A DNA stretch of 54,073 bases from Salinivenus sp. (GTDB taxonomy: Bacteria; Bacteroidota; Rhodothermia; Rhodothermales; Salinibacteraceae): positions 1-54,073 of the forward strand of contig JAHENZ010000228.1 of NCBI GenBank assembly GCA_018609755.1, read 5' to 3'. The notes beneath the pieces were generated by a model. The model was given only the letters and a program-made list of their open reading frames with translations. It was not told the origin of the DNA and made no database searches. Both the position numbers and the translations under genes were made by a program. Shown piece by piece: positions 25,291-34,182 of this stretch (its first letter is position 1; every line of letters starts with the position of its first letter).

Positions 25291-25693
25291 CGCCTTTTCC
25301 CCTCCCCCATCCAAGCTCGGCACGATCTTTAAGAGTATTGTGGTCCGGCGTCTGCTACTGAATCCGCCAGGCCTCCCTCACGGCCGGGTTCCGGCCGGAC
25401 AGGCCGCCTTCGAATCGCGTCTCCCGATCACATTTGGTTCTTTTGTGCTGAGCATCGCCGCGTTTCCTTGAGAGTCGTGGCTCTGCAACGATGCACCCTT
25501 TCCCCCGTTCGAGGGGTCGAACAATAGGAATGGAGGGTGCGTGTTAGTGCATCTTAACCTTGTGTTTCCGAGAGAGACGGCGGTTTGTGTGGAGTGTGCT
25601 ACCCGCCCTGTTCTCTTTCCTCCACCCAACGGAGGAGGAGGGCAGTCCCCAACCGTCCGACTCGTTCATCCAATAGAACGGCTGCTCATCGTA
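25291..25693. other. Intergenic region before the PP2C phosphatase
   Basis: About 403 bp. Only a 7-bp stem-loop at 25381-25397 was recognised. The PP2C frame is open back to 25541, but the upstream residues are not family-like. Confidence 0.45.
25381..25397. terminator. GC-rich stem-loop downstream of the HAD gene
   Basis: CGGCCGG, loop GTT, CCGGCCG: a perfect 7-bp stem 90 bp past the HAD stop. There is no T-run, so a factor-independent terminator is only possible. Confidence 0.3.
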
Positions 25694-26527
25694 ATGCTAC
25701 CAATCTCCGCCCACGGCACGACATTTCCAGGTCGCCGGGATGTAAATCAGGACGACATCTTACATTTTTACCCCTCCTCGAACGCCTTCTTCTTGGGGGT
25801 CGCTGACGGCATGGGAGGCGTTGCAGGAGGCCAGATTGCGAGCCAGACCGTTTTACAGACGGTGGAATCGCACCTCCGTGAGGCGTTTGAAGACGGAGAG
25901 GTCACGCCGGACATGCTGAAAGACATTCTGGGCGGTGCGTTCGACGCTGCGCAGGACTCAATCCGCGAAATCACGGAGCAGGACCCCTCCCTGGATGGCA
26001 TGGGAACGACCCTCACCTGCGTGCTCGGATGCGAAAATGAGTTCATTGCGGGCAATCTCGGGGACAGCCGCGTCTACTACCTGACAGACGGGGAAATCAA
26101 GCAAGTGACGGAGGACCACTCGTACCTCCGTGAATTTGAAAAGGAAGCAGGGGGCGACAACATCGATCCGGAGTTCATCGAGCAGTACGGACACATCATC
26201 AACAAGACCCTCGACGGAACGGGGGACGAGCCGGACTTCTTTCCGAAGGACTCTCCGTCGTACTCCCTGTCGGAGCAGGATGGCTTTCTGCTCTGCTCCG
26301 ACGGCCTCATCGTAGACAAGCTGCAGGACCAGAAACAGCTCTTCAAATCGTACATGCTCGGCACGCCGGACCTCCAGACGGCGGCCGAATCGCTCGTGTC
26401 TCTCGCTTACTATTCCGGCTCCACCGACAACATCTCCGCTGTTCTTGCGGAAGCCGGCACTCTGGAGCGGGAACTCGGACGTGTTCGCACGTATCCCTTT
26501 CCTCCTCGCGAGGAAGAGCCTGCGTAG
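25694..26527 (+). CDS. PPM/PP2C-family Ser/Thr protein phosphatase
   Basis: 277 residues from ATG 25694. PPM motifs in order: GRRDVNQDD (Arg/Asp near the metal site), GVADGMGG (metal Asp and Gly), GTTLTCVL, AGNLGDSRVYYLTDGEI, EDHS and FLLCSDGL with the C-terminal DNISAVL. This is a complete soluble, Mn/Mg-dependent phosphatase with no TM segment. It is on the same strand as the FHA protein and Ser/Thr kinase downstream and is probably the phosphatase that reverses that kinase. Confidence 0.93.
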   Translation: MLPISAHGTTFPGRRDVNQDDILHFYPSSNAFFLGVADGMGGVAGGQIASQTVLQTVESHLREAFEDGEVTPDMLKDILGGAFDAAQDSIREITEQDPSLDGMGTTLTCVLGCENEFIAGNLGDSRVYYLTDGEIKQVTEDHSYLREFEKEAGGDNIDPEFIEQYGHIINKTLDGTGDEPDFFPKDSPSYSLSEQDGFLLCSDGLIVDKLQDQKQLFKSYMLGTPDLQTAAESLVSLAYYSGSTDNISAVLAEAGTLERELGRVRTYPFPPREEEPA

Positions 26528-26830
26528 GACAAAACGGCGGGCCTCCTCCCTTCAAAACGTTTGCATTCCCCCAAAGATGGCCATAGATTTCAGGGACGGG
26601 TCAATGATTTGTCCGTCTATGTAAATTTTCCATGTATCCATCCAGTTTGGGGCTTCGTGGACTCCCTTTCGGGACGGACAATACATCTATCCTGGTCCGC
26701 ACTCATACGTAAATCCGATCCTAAAGGCTCGTCCTTAGGTACACCGTCCGATTCATTTCCCTAAGGGAAACACCATCGTCCCCTAATCCAGTCGCGTACG
26801 GGTTCTTCCGATGCCCCCCTATTTTTGCCG
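26528..26830. other. Intergenic region with an operator-like palindrome
   Basis: About 303 bp between the PP2C gene and the secreted protein. CCTAA/TTAGG arms surround about 26720-26739, and a 15-bp palindrome is at 26756-26770. No gene. Confidence 0.45.
26756..26770. promoter_or_regulatory. 15-bp palindrome upstream of the secreted orphan protein
   Basis: TTTCCCT-A-AGGGAAA, 7-bp arms around a single base, 60 bp before the ATG at 26831. The size and position suit a dimeric repressor or activator site. The binding protein is unknown. Confidence 0.35.
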
Positions 26831-28336
26831 ATGCCGATGCTTCATCGCAACAGCATGATGCTTTTCTCACTTGTCATTGCTCTGTTAGTGGTTCCCACTA
26901 CACATGCAGAGCCGTCCTCTCCTGAGACAGCTCGGCATGCTTTGACCGATGCTGATGCCTCGTCGTACTGTGAGGGATTTGCCAAGCGGCAAGTGAACCT
27001 CGCGGACCGTCTTCTTCAGAAGTCGAATTTCACGCGGGCGATCAAAGTTCTCAATAGCACTGCCCAGGACTGCGACCGCGACTTTGTGCGAAAAAAGCTG
27101 GTCGAGGTGCTAAATGAATGGTTCGGGGCAGTCCAAAACAAAGGCTCCAGTGCCCTTCAACAGTACATCAGCGTGCTTTCCAACCAGACGTATCTGACGT
27201 CCAGTCAACGATCTCGACTGTCTGGTCAGGTTGAATCGCACGTGCAGTCTCTCATTCAGCAAGAATACCGGTCGGACGAATATCAGGCTGCCGATCGTCT
27301 GTGTCGGACTTATTCCGATTACGTGAGTGATAGCTTTCAGTCTCGGTATTACTGTGGATCCTCAGCGTTAGAGATTGGGGCTCGGTGGAGAGCCATGCGT
27401 GCCTACGGTTGGCTCGTGGACAACTGGTCCAGTCAGTCCTTCATTACCTGGGAAGAGGCCGCAAACACGCTCGAAGAGCTTTATTTTTTGAACGGACAGT
27501 TCCGCGAGGCCTATGCCCTCTCCCGCGAGATGGCGGTTCGCGACCCAACCCCCAAGGCCATCTTATCGTCTCTCATCTCGGTTCGGGGAAATTTTCTCGC
27601 CCCCCTCCTGCGCGTCGGCGCCGAGTTTTACGAGGAGCAGCCCACAAACGAGGCTTTGAGCCACGTGGACACCGAGATGCAACGGGTAAACTTTCCGACG
27701 TACGTAAAGGCGTTTTACATCCTGGCGTCCGACGGGAGCGTCGAGCGGGGCATGTACGGCAGTGAGGCCAATCAGCCCAGCAGCGCGCTTCTGGAGGATG
27801 CCGCCGGCAACGTTTCCCTACTCCAATCGTCGGATCAATCAAACACCGCGTGGCTCGTAAGTCCCTTGGGGTCCCGCCACCTTGTTCTCGAGTTTGGAAT
27901 GGCAACTACGCCCGAGGAGAACGTTCGCCTCGAAACCATTCAGGAAAATGTCGAAAGTGACGAGCAGTGGCGAAAGTTGTATCAACTCGAGTTCGGGGAG
28001 ACTTCCCCGGCCATCGGCAGTGGAATTGGGACCTTTCTCAGCGGGGCCAACCTCGCAACGGCCAATTTCGACGCCTATGACGGAATCTTTGATGATTCGC
28101 CGGTTTTGACCTACTATTGTATTCAAAATGGCTCCGACGGAATCGAGGAATCTTACAACTTCAATCGCTCGAACCTTGGATACGGAGAAGGCGAATGGTC
28201 ACGCACCTCCAACACTCCTGCCCTCTACCACCACGAAGTCCAGTACGGTGGTCAGTCGGTGCGTGAGATCGTTTGGCCGAATTTCGTAGACGACAATTGG
28301 ACTGGGGTTGTTCGTATCGGCCTCGCTCACAGCTAA
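26831..28336 (+). CDS. Secreted protein of unknown function with TPR-like helical repeats
   Basis: 501 residues from ATG 26831 (a TTG two codons earlier and an ATG at 26837 are alternatives). Signal peptide MMLFSLVIALLVVPTTHAEP. Residues about 40-260 are mostly amphipathic helices with TPR-like spacing (LADRLLQKSNFTRAIKVLN; LEELYFLNGQFREAYALSRE). Residues about 270-500 look like a mixed/beta domain rich in Asn, Ser and Asp, with no recognised motif. Paired cysteines occur at about 48, 76, 157 and 171. It lies between the PP2C gene and the FHA gene (23 bp to the latter), which suggests it is the extracytoplasmic input or target of that signalling unit. Confidence 0.75.
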   Translation: MPMLHRNSMMLFSLVIALLVVPTTHAEPSSPETARHALTDADASSYCEGFAKRQVNLADRLLQKSNFTRAIKVLNSTAQDCDRDFVRKKLVEVLNEWFGAVQNKGSSALQQYISVLSNQTYLTSSQRSRLSGQVESHVQSLIQQEYRSDEYQAADRLCRTYSDYVSDSFQSRYYCGSSALEIGARWRAMRAYGWLVDNWSSQSFITWEEAANTLEELYFLNGQFREAYALSREMAVRDPTPKAILSSLISVRGNFLAPLLRVGAEFYEEQPTNEALSHVDTEMQRVNFPTYVKAFYILASDGSVERGMYGSEANQPSSALLEDAAGNVSLLQSSDQSNTAWLVSPLGSRHLVLEFGMATTPEENVRLETIQENVESDEQWRKLYQLEFGETSPAIGSGIGTFLSGANLATANFDAYDGIFDDSPVLTYYCIQNGSDGIEESYNFNRSNLGYGEGEWSRTSNTPALYHHEVQYGGQSVREIVWPNFVDDNWTGVVRIGLAHS

Positions 28337-28358
28337 GTTGAACGCAAGCCAACCTCTG

Positions 28359-29450
28359 ATGACTTTCCCCATGACTCGGTACGTGAAGACGTTTACTCCT
28401 CCAGTGCGATCTGTCGCTTGGATGTGCCTCCTGTTGATCTTTGGGGCCTGGGGAGTACAGGCCCAGACCTCGATCAAGGAAATCAACGGAAACCCTGGCA
28501 AATTTCGAGGCCAGACCGTAACGATCGAGGGCTCTGTGGCCCGTCAAGTAGACAGCGGCAGCGACACCCAGACGAAAAACTATATTTTGCAGGACGATAG
28601 TGGGGCCGAAATCCGCGCCCGGACTACACAACAGCCCCCCGATCCTGGACAACGCTACAGTGTTGAAGGGGTCGTCGAGATTAGTCCATTCAACCGCGAG
28701 CCCGTGTTGGACGAGTCCAGCCGGACACAACTCTCGTCTGGCAACCAGACTCAAACCTCCAGCGACTCTCTTCGCCAAGGCTTTTCGACAATAACGGTCT
28801 ATCTCATCTTAGGCCTTGGCGTCCTCGTGGTGGTGGTGCTCGGCTACTTCGCGTATGCCAGCCAGGACCAGGAGCGCGCGCGCCCAGCCGCCCCGTCCAC
28901 TGAGGATGGCGCCGCCGATGACGACGCCCCCTCCTCCGATCTTTCCTCCACGGAGCTCGGCGCCGAGGGAGACGGCGCAGAAACCGGCTTCCCCGAACCG
29001 TCTGGCCAGCGCATCAAATCCGAATCGAGTAGTTCTCAGTCGCCGGAAGAGGACTCCGACGGTCCCGAAACCTTGAAGTTCAAGGCGCCTCCGAAGACGA
29101 TGAAGTTCGTTCCGGGCCGCCTCGTGATCGCCGCCGGGCCGGACCAGGGCAAGGAGTTCCGCATTGCGGGCCGCCCGACGCCGGAAGGGAACGTGGTCAC
29201 CATTGGGCGCGCCGAAGTGGAAGGAGAGCGTGCCTTCGCGCACATTCAGTTGGGAGATACCTACCGTACAGTGTCTCGCATGCAGGCAGAAATCATTCAG
29301 CAGGATCAGACCATTCTGCTGAAAAATACCAGTGAAACGAACCCGACGATGGTGAACGGAGATCAGGTACCGGAAGGCAATACCGTCGAACTTCAGGACG
29401 GCGACATGATTCGGATGGGCGAAATGATGCTCCGGTACGAACGAGACTAG
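28359..29450 (+). CDS. Membrane protein with periplasmic OB-fold-like domain and cytosolic FHA domain
   Basis: 363 residues from ATG 28359 (ATG 28371 possible). Order: signal/TM helix 14-36 (SVAWMCLLLIFGAWGVQAQ); an OB-fold-like segment about 37-115 (KFRGQTVTIEGSVARQV; NYILQDDSGAEIRART; YSVEGVVEIS); TM helix about 143-166 (TVYLILGLGVLVVVVLGYFA); an acidic Ser-rich linker; then an FHA domain about 260-363 with VVTIGRAEVEG, SRMQAEI and NPTMVNG. The usual SRxH histidine is Gln here. FHA domains bind phosphothreonine, so the cytosolic end likely reads marks laid by the Ser/Thr kinase at 29919. Confidence 0.85.
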   Translation: MTFPMTRYVKTFTPPVRSVAWMCLLLIFGAWGVQAQTSIKEINGNPGKFRGQTVTIEGSVARQVDSGSDTQTKNYILQDDSGAEIRARTTQQPPDPGQRYSVEGVVEISPFNREPVLDESSRTQLSSGNQTQTSSDSLRQGFSTITVYLILGLGVLVVVVLGYFAYASQDQERARPAAPSTEDGAADDDAPSSDLSSTELGAEGDGAETGFPEPSGQRIKSESSSSQSPEEDSDGPETLKFKAPPKTMKFVPGRLVIAAGPDQGKEFRIAGRPTPEGNVVTIGRAEVEGERAFAHIQLGDTYRTVSRMQAEIIQQDQTILLKNTSETNPTMVNGDQVPEGNTVELQDGDMIRMGEMMLRYERD

Positions 29451-29918
29451 ATTTCTGAAGCCCTCAGAAGCGGGACCGAGCACCGTTTGCCTTCGATTTT
29501 TCAGTACAGGCTGAGCCCGTGGCTTCCTTTCGGTGATGCCTAGAATCGAGGCAGCGAGAACAAACTTCAGATTGAAAAGCATCCCCGCCGGAAACTCTAC
29601 ACGACCTTGACGACTCCCCCGCTTGTGTCTTTCCGCTGTCTGTTTTTTTGCGGATTCTATTCGTCTTTCTTCACAAGCCTCGGTCCCGTTTCCTGAATCT
29701 GGCAATATTATTGCTCTTCATCTGCATGGAGGAAGAGTGCTCCACGACATCTGTTGTCCGGGTTCGATGTGGTTATAACCTCTGCCTTGTTTCAGTCCTA
29801 CTCGGACGACATCCATCGATGGTCTTTCCATTCCTGCTCACTCGACGGCTGGCTTCCGATCCATTCGGACCTCACGCCGCCTTCCAAGCAGGTGCAGTGC
29901 ACGAATCGCCCTTAGGAC
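29451..29918. other. Intergenic region before the Ser/Thr kinase
   Basis: About 468 bp. No gene, tRNA or repeat was recognised. A GGTTCGAT word near 29760 is not part of a tRNA cloverleaf. Confidence 0.45.
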
Positions 29919-32039
29919 ATGTCTGAAGCCACAAAGCGTTGTCCGTATTGCCACGAAGAAATCCTGGAAGCTGCCCGCAAGTGCAAACATTGCGGAGAGT
30001 GGCTTGAGGACCCGCCAGAAACGTCGTCTACTGGCACCGGATCGCTCTCATCCAATCCCGAGACGCTCGTGCGGGATGCGATGTCCCCCGAGTATAACAT
30101 TGAAAAGGAACTGGGCCGCGGCGGCATGGCCATCGTCTACAAGGCCGTCCAGGAGAGCCTCGGACGGGAAGTGGCGTTGAAGGTGCTGCCACAGGGAATG
30201 ACCCACGACCGGAAGATGTTGGAACGGTTCCACCGGGAAGCCCAATCGGCCGCCCAACTCAACCACCCCCACATCGTCACCATCTTCGATGAGGGAGAGT
30301 TGAACGGGGTTCACTACATGGCGATGGAGTACCTGGAGGGCCGGGACCTCCACGAAATCGTTCAGGAAAAAGGGCCCGTACCGCCCGAACAGGCGGTGAG
30401 CTTGATTGCGCCTATGGCCGAGGCCCTCGGCTACGCCCACAATCAGGGCACGGTGCACCGCGACGTGAAAAGCTCGAACGTCATGGTCACCGACGTGGGC
30501 CGCCCGGTACTGATGGACTTCGGCATTGCCTACGCGGGCTCCGATGCACGGCTCACGCAGACGGGGACTGTGCTGGGAACCCCCGAATACATGAGCCCCG
30601 AGCAGGCCCGGGGCAACGACGTAGATGCCCGAGGCGACCTCTATAGTCTCGGGGTCGTGCTCTACGAGTCCCTCACCGGAAAACTACCCCATACCGGTGG
30701 GCACCCGATGAGCGTTGTCTACAAGGTGCTTCACGAATCGTATACCCCGCCCCGGCAGATTGACGATAACATTCCGGAATGGCTCGAACAGGTCATTGCG
30801 AAACTTTTGAAGAAGGACCCCGAGGAGCGGTACCAAACGGGACAGGATGCTGCTGAGGCCCTTCGCTCGAAAGATCCGGGCGAAGAAGTCGAGGTCCCCT
30901 CTCCGTCCTCGGGCGACGGTACCGCCGACGCTGAAGAGCAGGTGGCCATGGACGCTGGCGGAGAACAGGGCGAGCCCGCAAAGACGCAGGTCTACCGCCC
31001 TGGTGAGGAGGGCAGCGAGCCCGAACCCGAGCCCGCCGCAATGTCCGAAACGGCGACCGCTACTGAGGAAGACGAAGAAGAGCAGGTGGCCGCTCCATCC
31101 ACGGAGGACGGAGCGACAGAGTCGGAGGGGCCGCAGCGCCAGCGGCTGCACATCGTACGATCGCTGGAGGGCAATGCGGACTGGGTCAACGCCGTCTCCT
31201 TCTCCCCCGACGGGCAGTATGCGCTTTCAGGTGCCCCCAACAATACGATTAAGCTGTGGGAGGTCGTGACTGGTCGAGAGATCCAGACGTTTCAGAGCCT
31301 CACCGAGCAACCCATCTCCGTTGCTCTCTCCCCCGACGGCGAACGCTTGGTCTCCGAAACGTCGGACGGCATCGTTCGCCTCTGGGACGTCGATAGTGGC
31401 GACTCCGTCCGGACCCTGGAGGAAAACTCTGAGGCGGTGCTCGGCGCCACGTTCTCGCCGGATGGCCAGTACGTGCTTTCCGGCGGCGGCGCCTCGGGCA
31501 CCCTCCACCTCTGGGATGTCGAAACGGGCGACCTCGCCCGCCGCTTCGACGAAAACAACGAGGCCATTTTCTCAATCGCCTTTTCTCCCGATGGTCAGTA
31601 CGTGCTCTCGGGCAGCGGTCAATCCGGTACCCTCAAGCTCTGGGAAACCGAAACGGGACGGGTCGTTCGGACCTTCGACGAGGGGGATTGGGATTCGACG
31701 TACGTCTTCTCCGTTGCCTTCTCGCCGAACGGCGAATACGCCCTCTCCGGTAGTGACGACATGACGGCCCGCCTCTGGGACGTCGAATCGGGCAAACTCC
31801 TCCGCACCTTCGAGGGCCACTCCGGCCTCGTCATCGCGGTGGCCTTCTCGCCGGACGGCCAGTACGTCCTGAGCGGAAGTAGCGACATGACCGTCCAGCT
31901 CTGGAAGGTAGAGGACGGCAACCTCGGGTACGTCTTTGAGGGCGACGCCGAGGGCGTCAACGCCATCGCCTTCTCGCCCGACGGGCGCTACGTCCTTTCC
32001 GGCAGCAAAGACGACGACGTAAAGCTCTGGACCCCGTAG
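29919..32039 (+). CDS. Ser/Thr protein kinase with N-terminal zinc ribbon and C-terminal seven-bladed WD40 propeller
   Basis: 706 residues. A zinc ribbon (Cys8, Cys11, Cys22, Cys25) is followed by a Hanks-type kinase domain of about 60-315: glycine loop LGRGGMAIVY, Lys88 in VALKV, Glu107, catalytic loop HRDVKSSN (Asp182, Asn187), DFG at 200-202, and GTPEYMSPEQA. An acidic Ser/Glu-rich linker (about 316-405) leads to seven WD repeats, each with FSPDG.Y.LSG and a closing LW.V, enough for one propeller. There is no TM helix, so it should be cytosolic, unlike most PknB-type kinases. The last gene of the cluster; a GC-rich hairpin follows at 32081. Confidence 0.95.
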   Translation: MSEATKRCPYCHEEILEAARKCKHCGEWLEDPPETSSTGTGSLSSNPETLVRDAMSPEYNIEKELGRGGMAIVYKAVQESLGREVALKVLPQGMTHDRKMLERFHREAQSAAQLNHPHIVTIFDEGELNGVHYMAMEYLEGRDLHEIVQEKGPVPPEQAVSLIAPMAEALGYAHNQGTVHRDVKSSNVMVTDVGRPVLMDFGIAYAGSDARLTQTGTVLGTPEYMSPEQARGNDVDARGDLYSLGVVLYESLTGKLPHTGGHPMSVVYKVLHESYTPPRQIDDNIPEWLEQVIAKLLKKDPEERYQTGQDAAEALRSKDPGEEVEVPSPSSGDGTADAEEQVAMDAGGEQGEPAKTQVYRPGEEGSEPEPEPAAMSETATATEEDEEEQVAAPSTEDGATESEGPQRQRLHIVRSLEGNADWVNAVSFSPDGQYALSGAPNNTIKLWEVVTGREIQTFQSLTEQPISVALSPDGERLVSETSDGIVRLWDVDSGDSVRTLEENSEAVLGATFSPDGQYVLSGGGASGTLHLWDVETGDLARRFDENNEAIFSIAFSPDGQYVLSGSGQSGTLKLWETETGRVVRTFDEGDWDSTYVFSVAFSPNGEYALSGSDDMTARLWDVESGKLLRTFEGHSGLVIAVAFSPDGQYVLSGSSDMTVQLWKVEDGNLGYVFEGDAEGVNAIAFSPDGRYVLSGSKDDDVKLWTP

Positions 32040-32080
32040 TGTATTCCTCTCAGACCGGTTCGATTCCCGACTAATTTTCA

Positions 32081-32105
32081 GGCTCGGCGCTCGACGCGCC
32101 GGGCC
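32081..32105. terminator. Stem-loop between convergent kinase and hemL genes
   Basis: GGCTCGGCGC and GCGCCGGGCC pair over 10 bases with one G-T type mismatch around a 5-base loop. It lies 42 bp past the kinase stop and just before the hemL stop, with a short T-rich run on the plus side, and could act bidirectionally. Confidence 0.5.
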
Positions 32106-32109
32106 GTTT

Positions 32110-33423
32110 CTATTGGACGCGCTTGAGCGCTTTGCGCTGCGCCTTCAGGGTCGCGTCAAGTTCCTCTTCGCCGTGGCAGGTGCCGAAGAAGATGGCCTCG
32201 AACTGAGACGGTGGCAGATAGATGCCCTCCTCCAGCATGGCGTGGAAGTACGCAGCGTACTTATCGGTGTCGGTCGTCTTCGCCGTGTCCTGGTCTACGA
32301 CCCGCTGATCGGTAAAGAAAAGGCTCGCCATCGCCCCGACCCGATTCGTCGTGAAGTCGAGGTCCAGCGCGTCGAGATTCCGGTGCATCCCCTCCTCGAG
32401 TGCTGTGCCGAACGCTTCAAGCTCGTCGTAGATGGTGTCTTTGTTCTCGGCAATTTTCGAGAGCACGGCGTGACCGGCCCGCATGGCAAGCGGATTCCCG
32501 CTAAGGGTCCCGGCCTGGTACACCGGGCCTGTCGGCGAAATGTAGTCCATGATCTCTTTCTTGCCGCCATATGCCCCCACCGGGAGCCCGCCGCCGATGA
32601 TCTTTCCGAGGCACGTGAGATCGGGCGTGACGCCGTAGCGCTCCTGCGCGCCGCCGGGCGCCACGCGAAACCCGGTCATCACCTCGTCGAAAATGAGGAC
32701 AATGTCGTTCTCGTCGCAGAGCTCGCGCAGCCCTTCCAGAAAGCCGGGCTCGGGCGGGATGCATCCCATGTTGCCGGCAATCGGCTCCAGAATGATACAG
32801 GCCACTTCCCCGGCGTTCGCCTCTACGAGCTTCTGAACGTGCTCTAGATCGTTGAAGGGGGCGAGAAGGGTATCTTTCGCGTTTCCCTTTGTGACGCCGG
32901 GCGAGTCCGGTTCACTCAGCGTCATGGGCCCACTACCCGCAGCGATGAGGAAAAAATCTCCGTGGCCGTGATAGTTGCCCTCGAACTTGATAATCTTGTC
33001 TCGCCCCGTATAGCCGCGAGCAAGACGGGCCGCACTCATGGTAGCCTCCGTACCGGAGTTGACCATGCGGACCTTTTCGACCGACGGCACGAGATCGCAG
33101 ACCAGCTCGGCCACCTCAATCTCCACCTCGGTTGGGGCCCCGAAGGAGGTGGACGCCGTCGCCTGATCCTGCACGGCCTCCACGACGTCCGGGTGCGCGT
33201 GGCCGAAAATCATCGGCCCCCACGATCCCACGTAGTCGACGTACTGGTTGCCGTCGGCGTCCGTGAGGTAGGCTCCTTCCGCTTCTTCGATAAACAGCGG
33301 AGTGCCACCGACGCTGTCAAACGCTCGGGCGGGCGAGTTTACGCCCCCCGGAATGGAGTTCTGCGCCTGCTCGTAGAGCTGCTTGCTGCGACGGAGATCG
33401 AGCTTCGAGGGAGCAACTTCCAT
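32110..33423 (-). CDS. hemL: Glutamate-1-semialdehyde 2,1-aminomutase
   Basis: PLP enzyme making 5-aminolevulinate from GSA in the C5 heme pathway. 437 residues from ATG 33423. Start SKQLYEQAQNSIPGGVNSPAR is typical. MVNSGTEATMSAARLARGYTGR forms the cofactor phosphate site, IIFDEVMTGFR is represented by LIFDEVMTGFR, and LGKIIGGGLPVGAYGG contains the Schiff-base Lys. It is last in the minus-strand heme run, 121 bp after a methyltransferase gene. Confidence 0.97.
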   Translation of the reverse strand: MEVAPSKLDLRRSKQLYEQAQNSIPGGVNSPARAFDSVGGTPLFIEEAEGAYLTDADGNQYVDYVGSWGPMIFGHAHPDVVEAVQDQATASTSFGAPTEVEIEVAELVCDLVPSVEKVRMVNSGTEATMSAARLARGYTGRDKIIKFEGNYHGHGDFFLIAAGSGPMTLSEPDSPGVTKGNAKDTLLAPFNDLEHVQKLVEANAGEVACIILEPIAGNMGCIPPEPGFLEGLRELCDENDIVLIFDEVMTGFRVAPGGAQERYGVTPDLTCLGKIIGGGLPVGAYGGKKEIMDYISPTGPVYQAGTLSGNPLAMRAGHAVLSKIAENKDTIYDELEAFGTALEEGMHRNLDALDLDFTTNRVGAMASLFFTDQRVVDQDTAKTTDTDKYAAYFHAMLEEGIYLPPSQFEAIFFGTCHGEEELDATLKAQRKALKRVQ

Positions 33424-33544
33424 GGGTGCTACGTCGATTTGGTCGAATGAGTCCTCAAGGATGCTGCACGAAGTGAACCGCTCATGCGTCGGGGATGGTC
33501 CAAACCAACGACCGAGCGAGCCCACTCGTTACCGTCGCGTCCAG

Positions 33545-34132
33545 CTACAAGGGGGCCTGTGAATCCACCCGTCGGTAAAGGGCCCGAATCCGCGGCTGGC
33601 CTTCCACCTCAATTCGAGAGGGCTCGCGTGCCTCCGCGAGATGGACCTCTTTTCGAAGCGCCTCCAGGGTGTCGATCGAGAACGCCACACCATTCGAGTC
33701 TCCCGGGGCGGATGTGCTCTCCTCCGACGAATGCGTCGGAAGAGTCAGATACAACCAGCCCCCCGGAACGAGCACACGGCGGCTTTCCGAAAGCACCGTG
33801 CGAAGGGCATCCTCGGTCGTGGCGTAAATCTCCGCCCGATCTGCTACCACCCAGTTGAAAGTTTTTTCCGGGTAGTCGAGGGCGTCGAGGGGCGTCATCT
33901 GCACGGTGGTCTCCACGTCCCCTTCCTCAATCAGTTCTGCCACTCGATCTCGGGTCGCAGCGACGGCCTCGGCGCGCGGGTCACACGCATGGACAGGAAA
34001 CCCAAGGCGCAAGAGAGGTTCGGTGTGGCGCCCCGTTCCACATCCAAGGTCGAGAATCGAATTCGAGACCGGAACGGCCGCAAGCGTCCGCAGCAGGTGG
34101 TCGGAGGGAGCCGTCGGAGCGGTTGATTCCAT
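33545..34132 (-). CDS. Class I SAM-dependent methyltransferase
   Basis: 195 residues. Motif I ILDLGCGTGRHTEPLL, the acidic residue ending beta-2 (HACDPRAEAV), FNWVVADRAEIYAT (motif IV region) and VLVPGGWLYLTLP (post-II) define a Rossmann methyltransferase. Substrate unknown. It lies between hemH (50 bp away) and hemL on the same strand. Nothing in the sequence ties it to porphyrins, so a heme-related role is only a positional suggestion. Confidence 0.85.
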   Translation of the reverse strand: MESTAPTAPSDHLLRTLAAVPVSNSILDLGCGTGRHTEPLLRLGFPVHACDPRAEAVAATRDRVAELIEEGDVETTVQMTPLDALDYPEKTFNWVVADRAEIYATTEDALRTVLSESRRVLVPGGWLYLTLPTHSSEESTSAPGDSNGVAFSIDTLEALRKEVHLAEAREPSRIEVEGQPRIRALYRRVDSQAPL

Positions 34133-34182
34133 AGCAGTCCACAGGTTCGGTCCGGAGGGAAGACGTCAATCGCCCATTTCCA

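Noticed and set aside
29755-29785. GGTTCGAT word suggesting a tRNA T-arm
   Set aside because: No acceptor, D or anticodon stems could be built around it.
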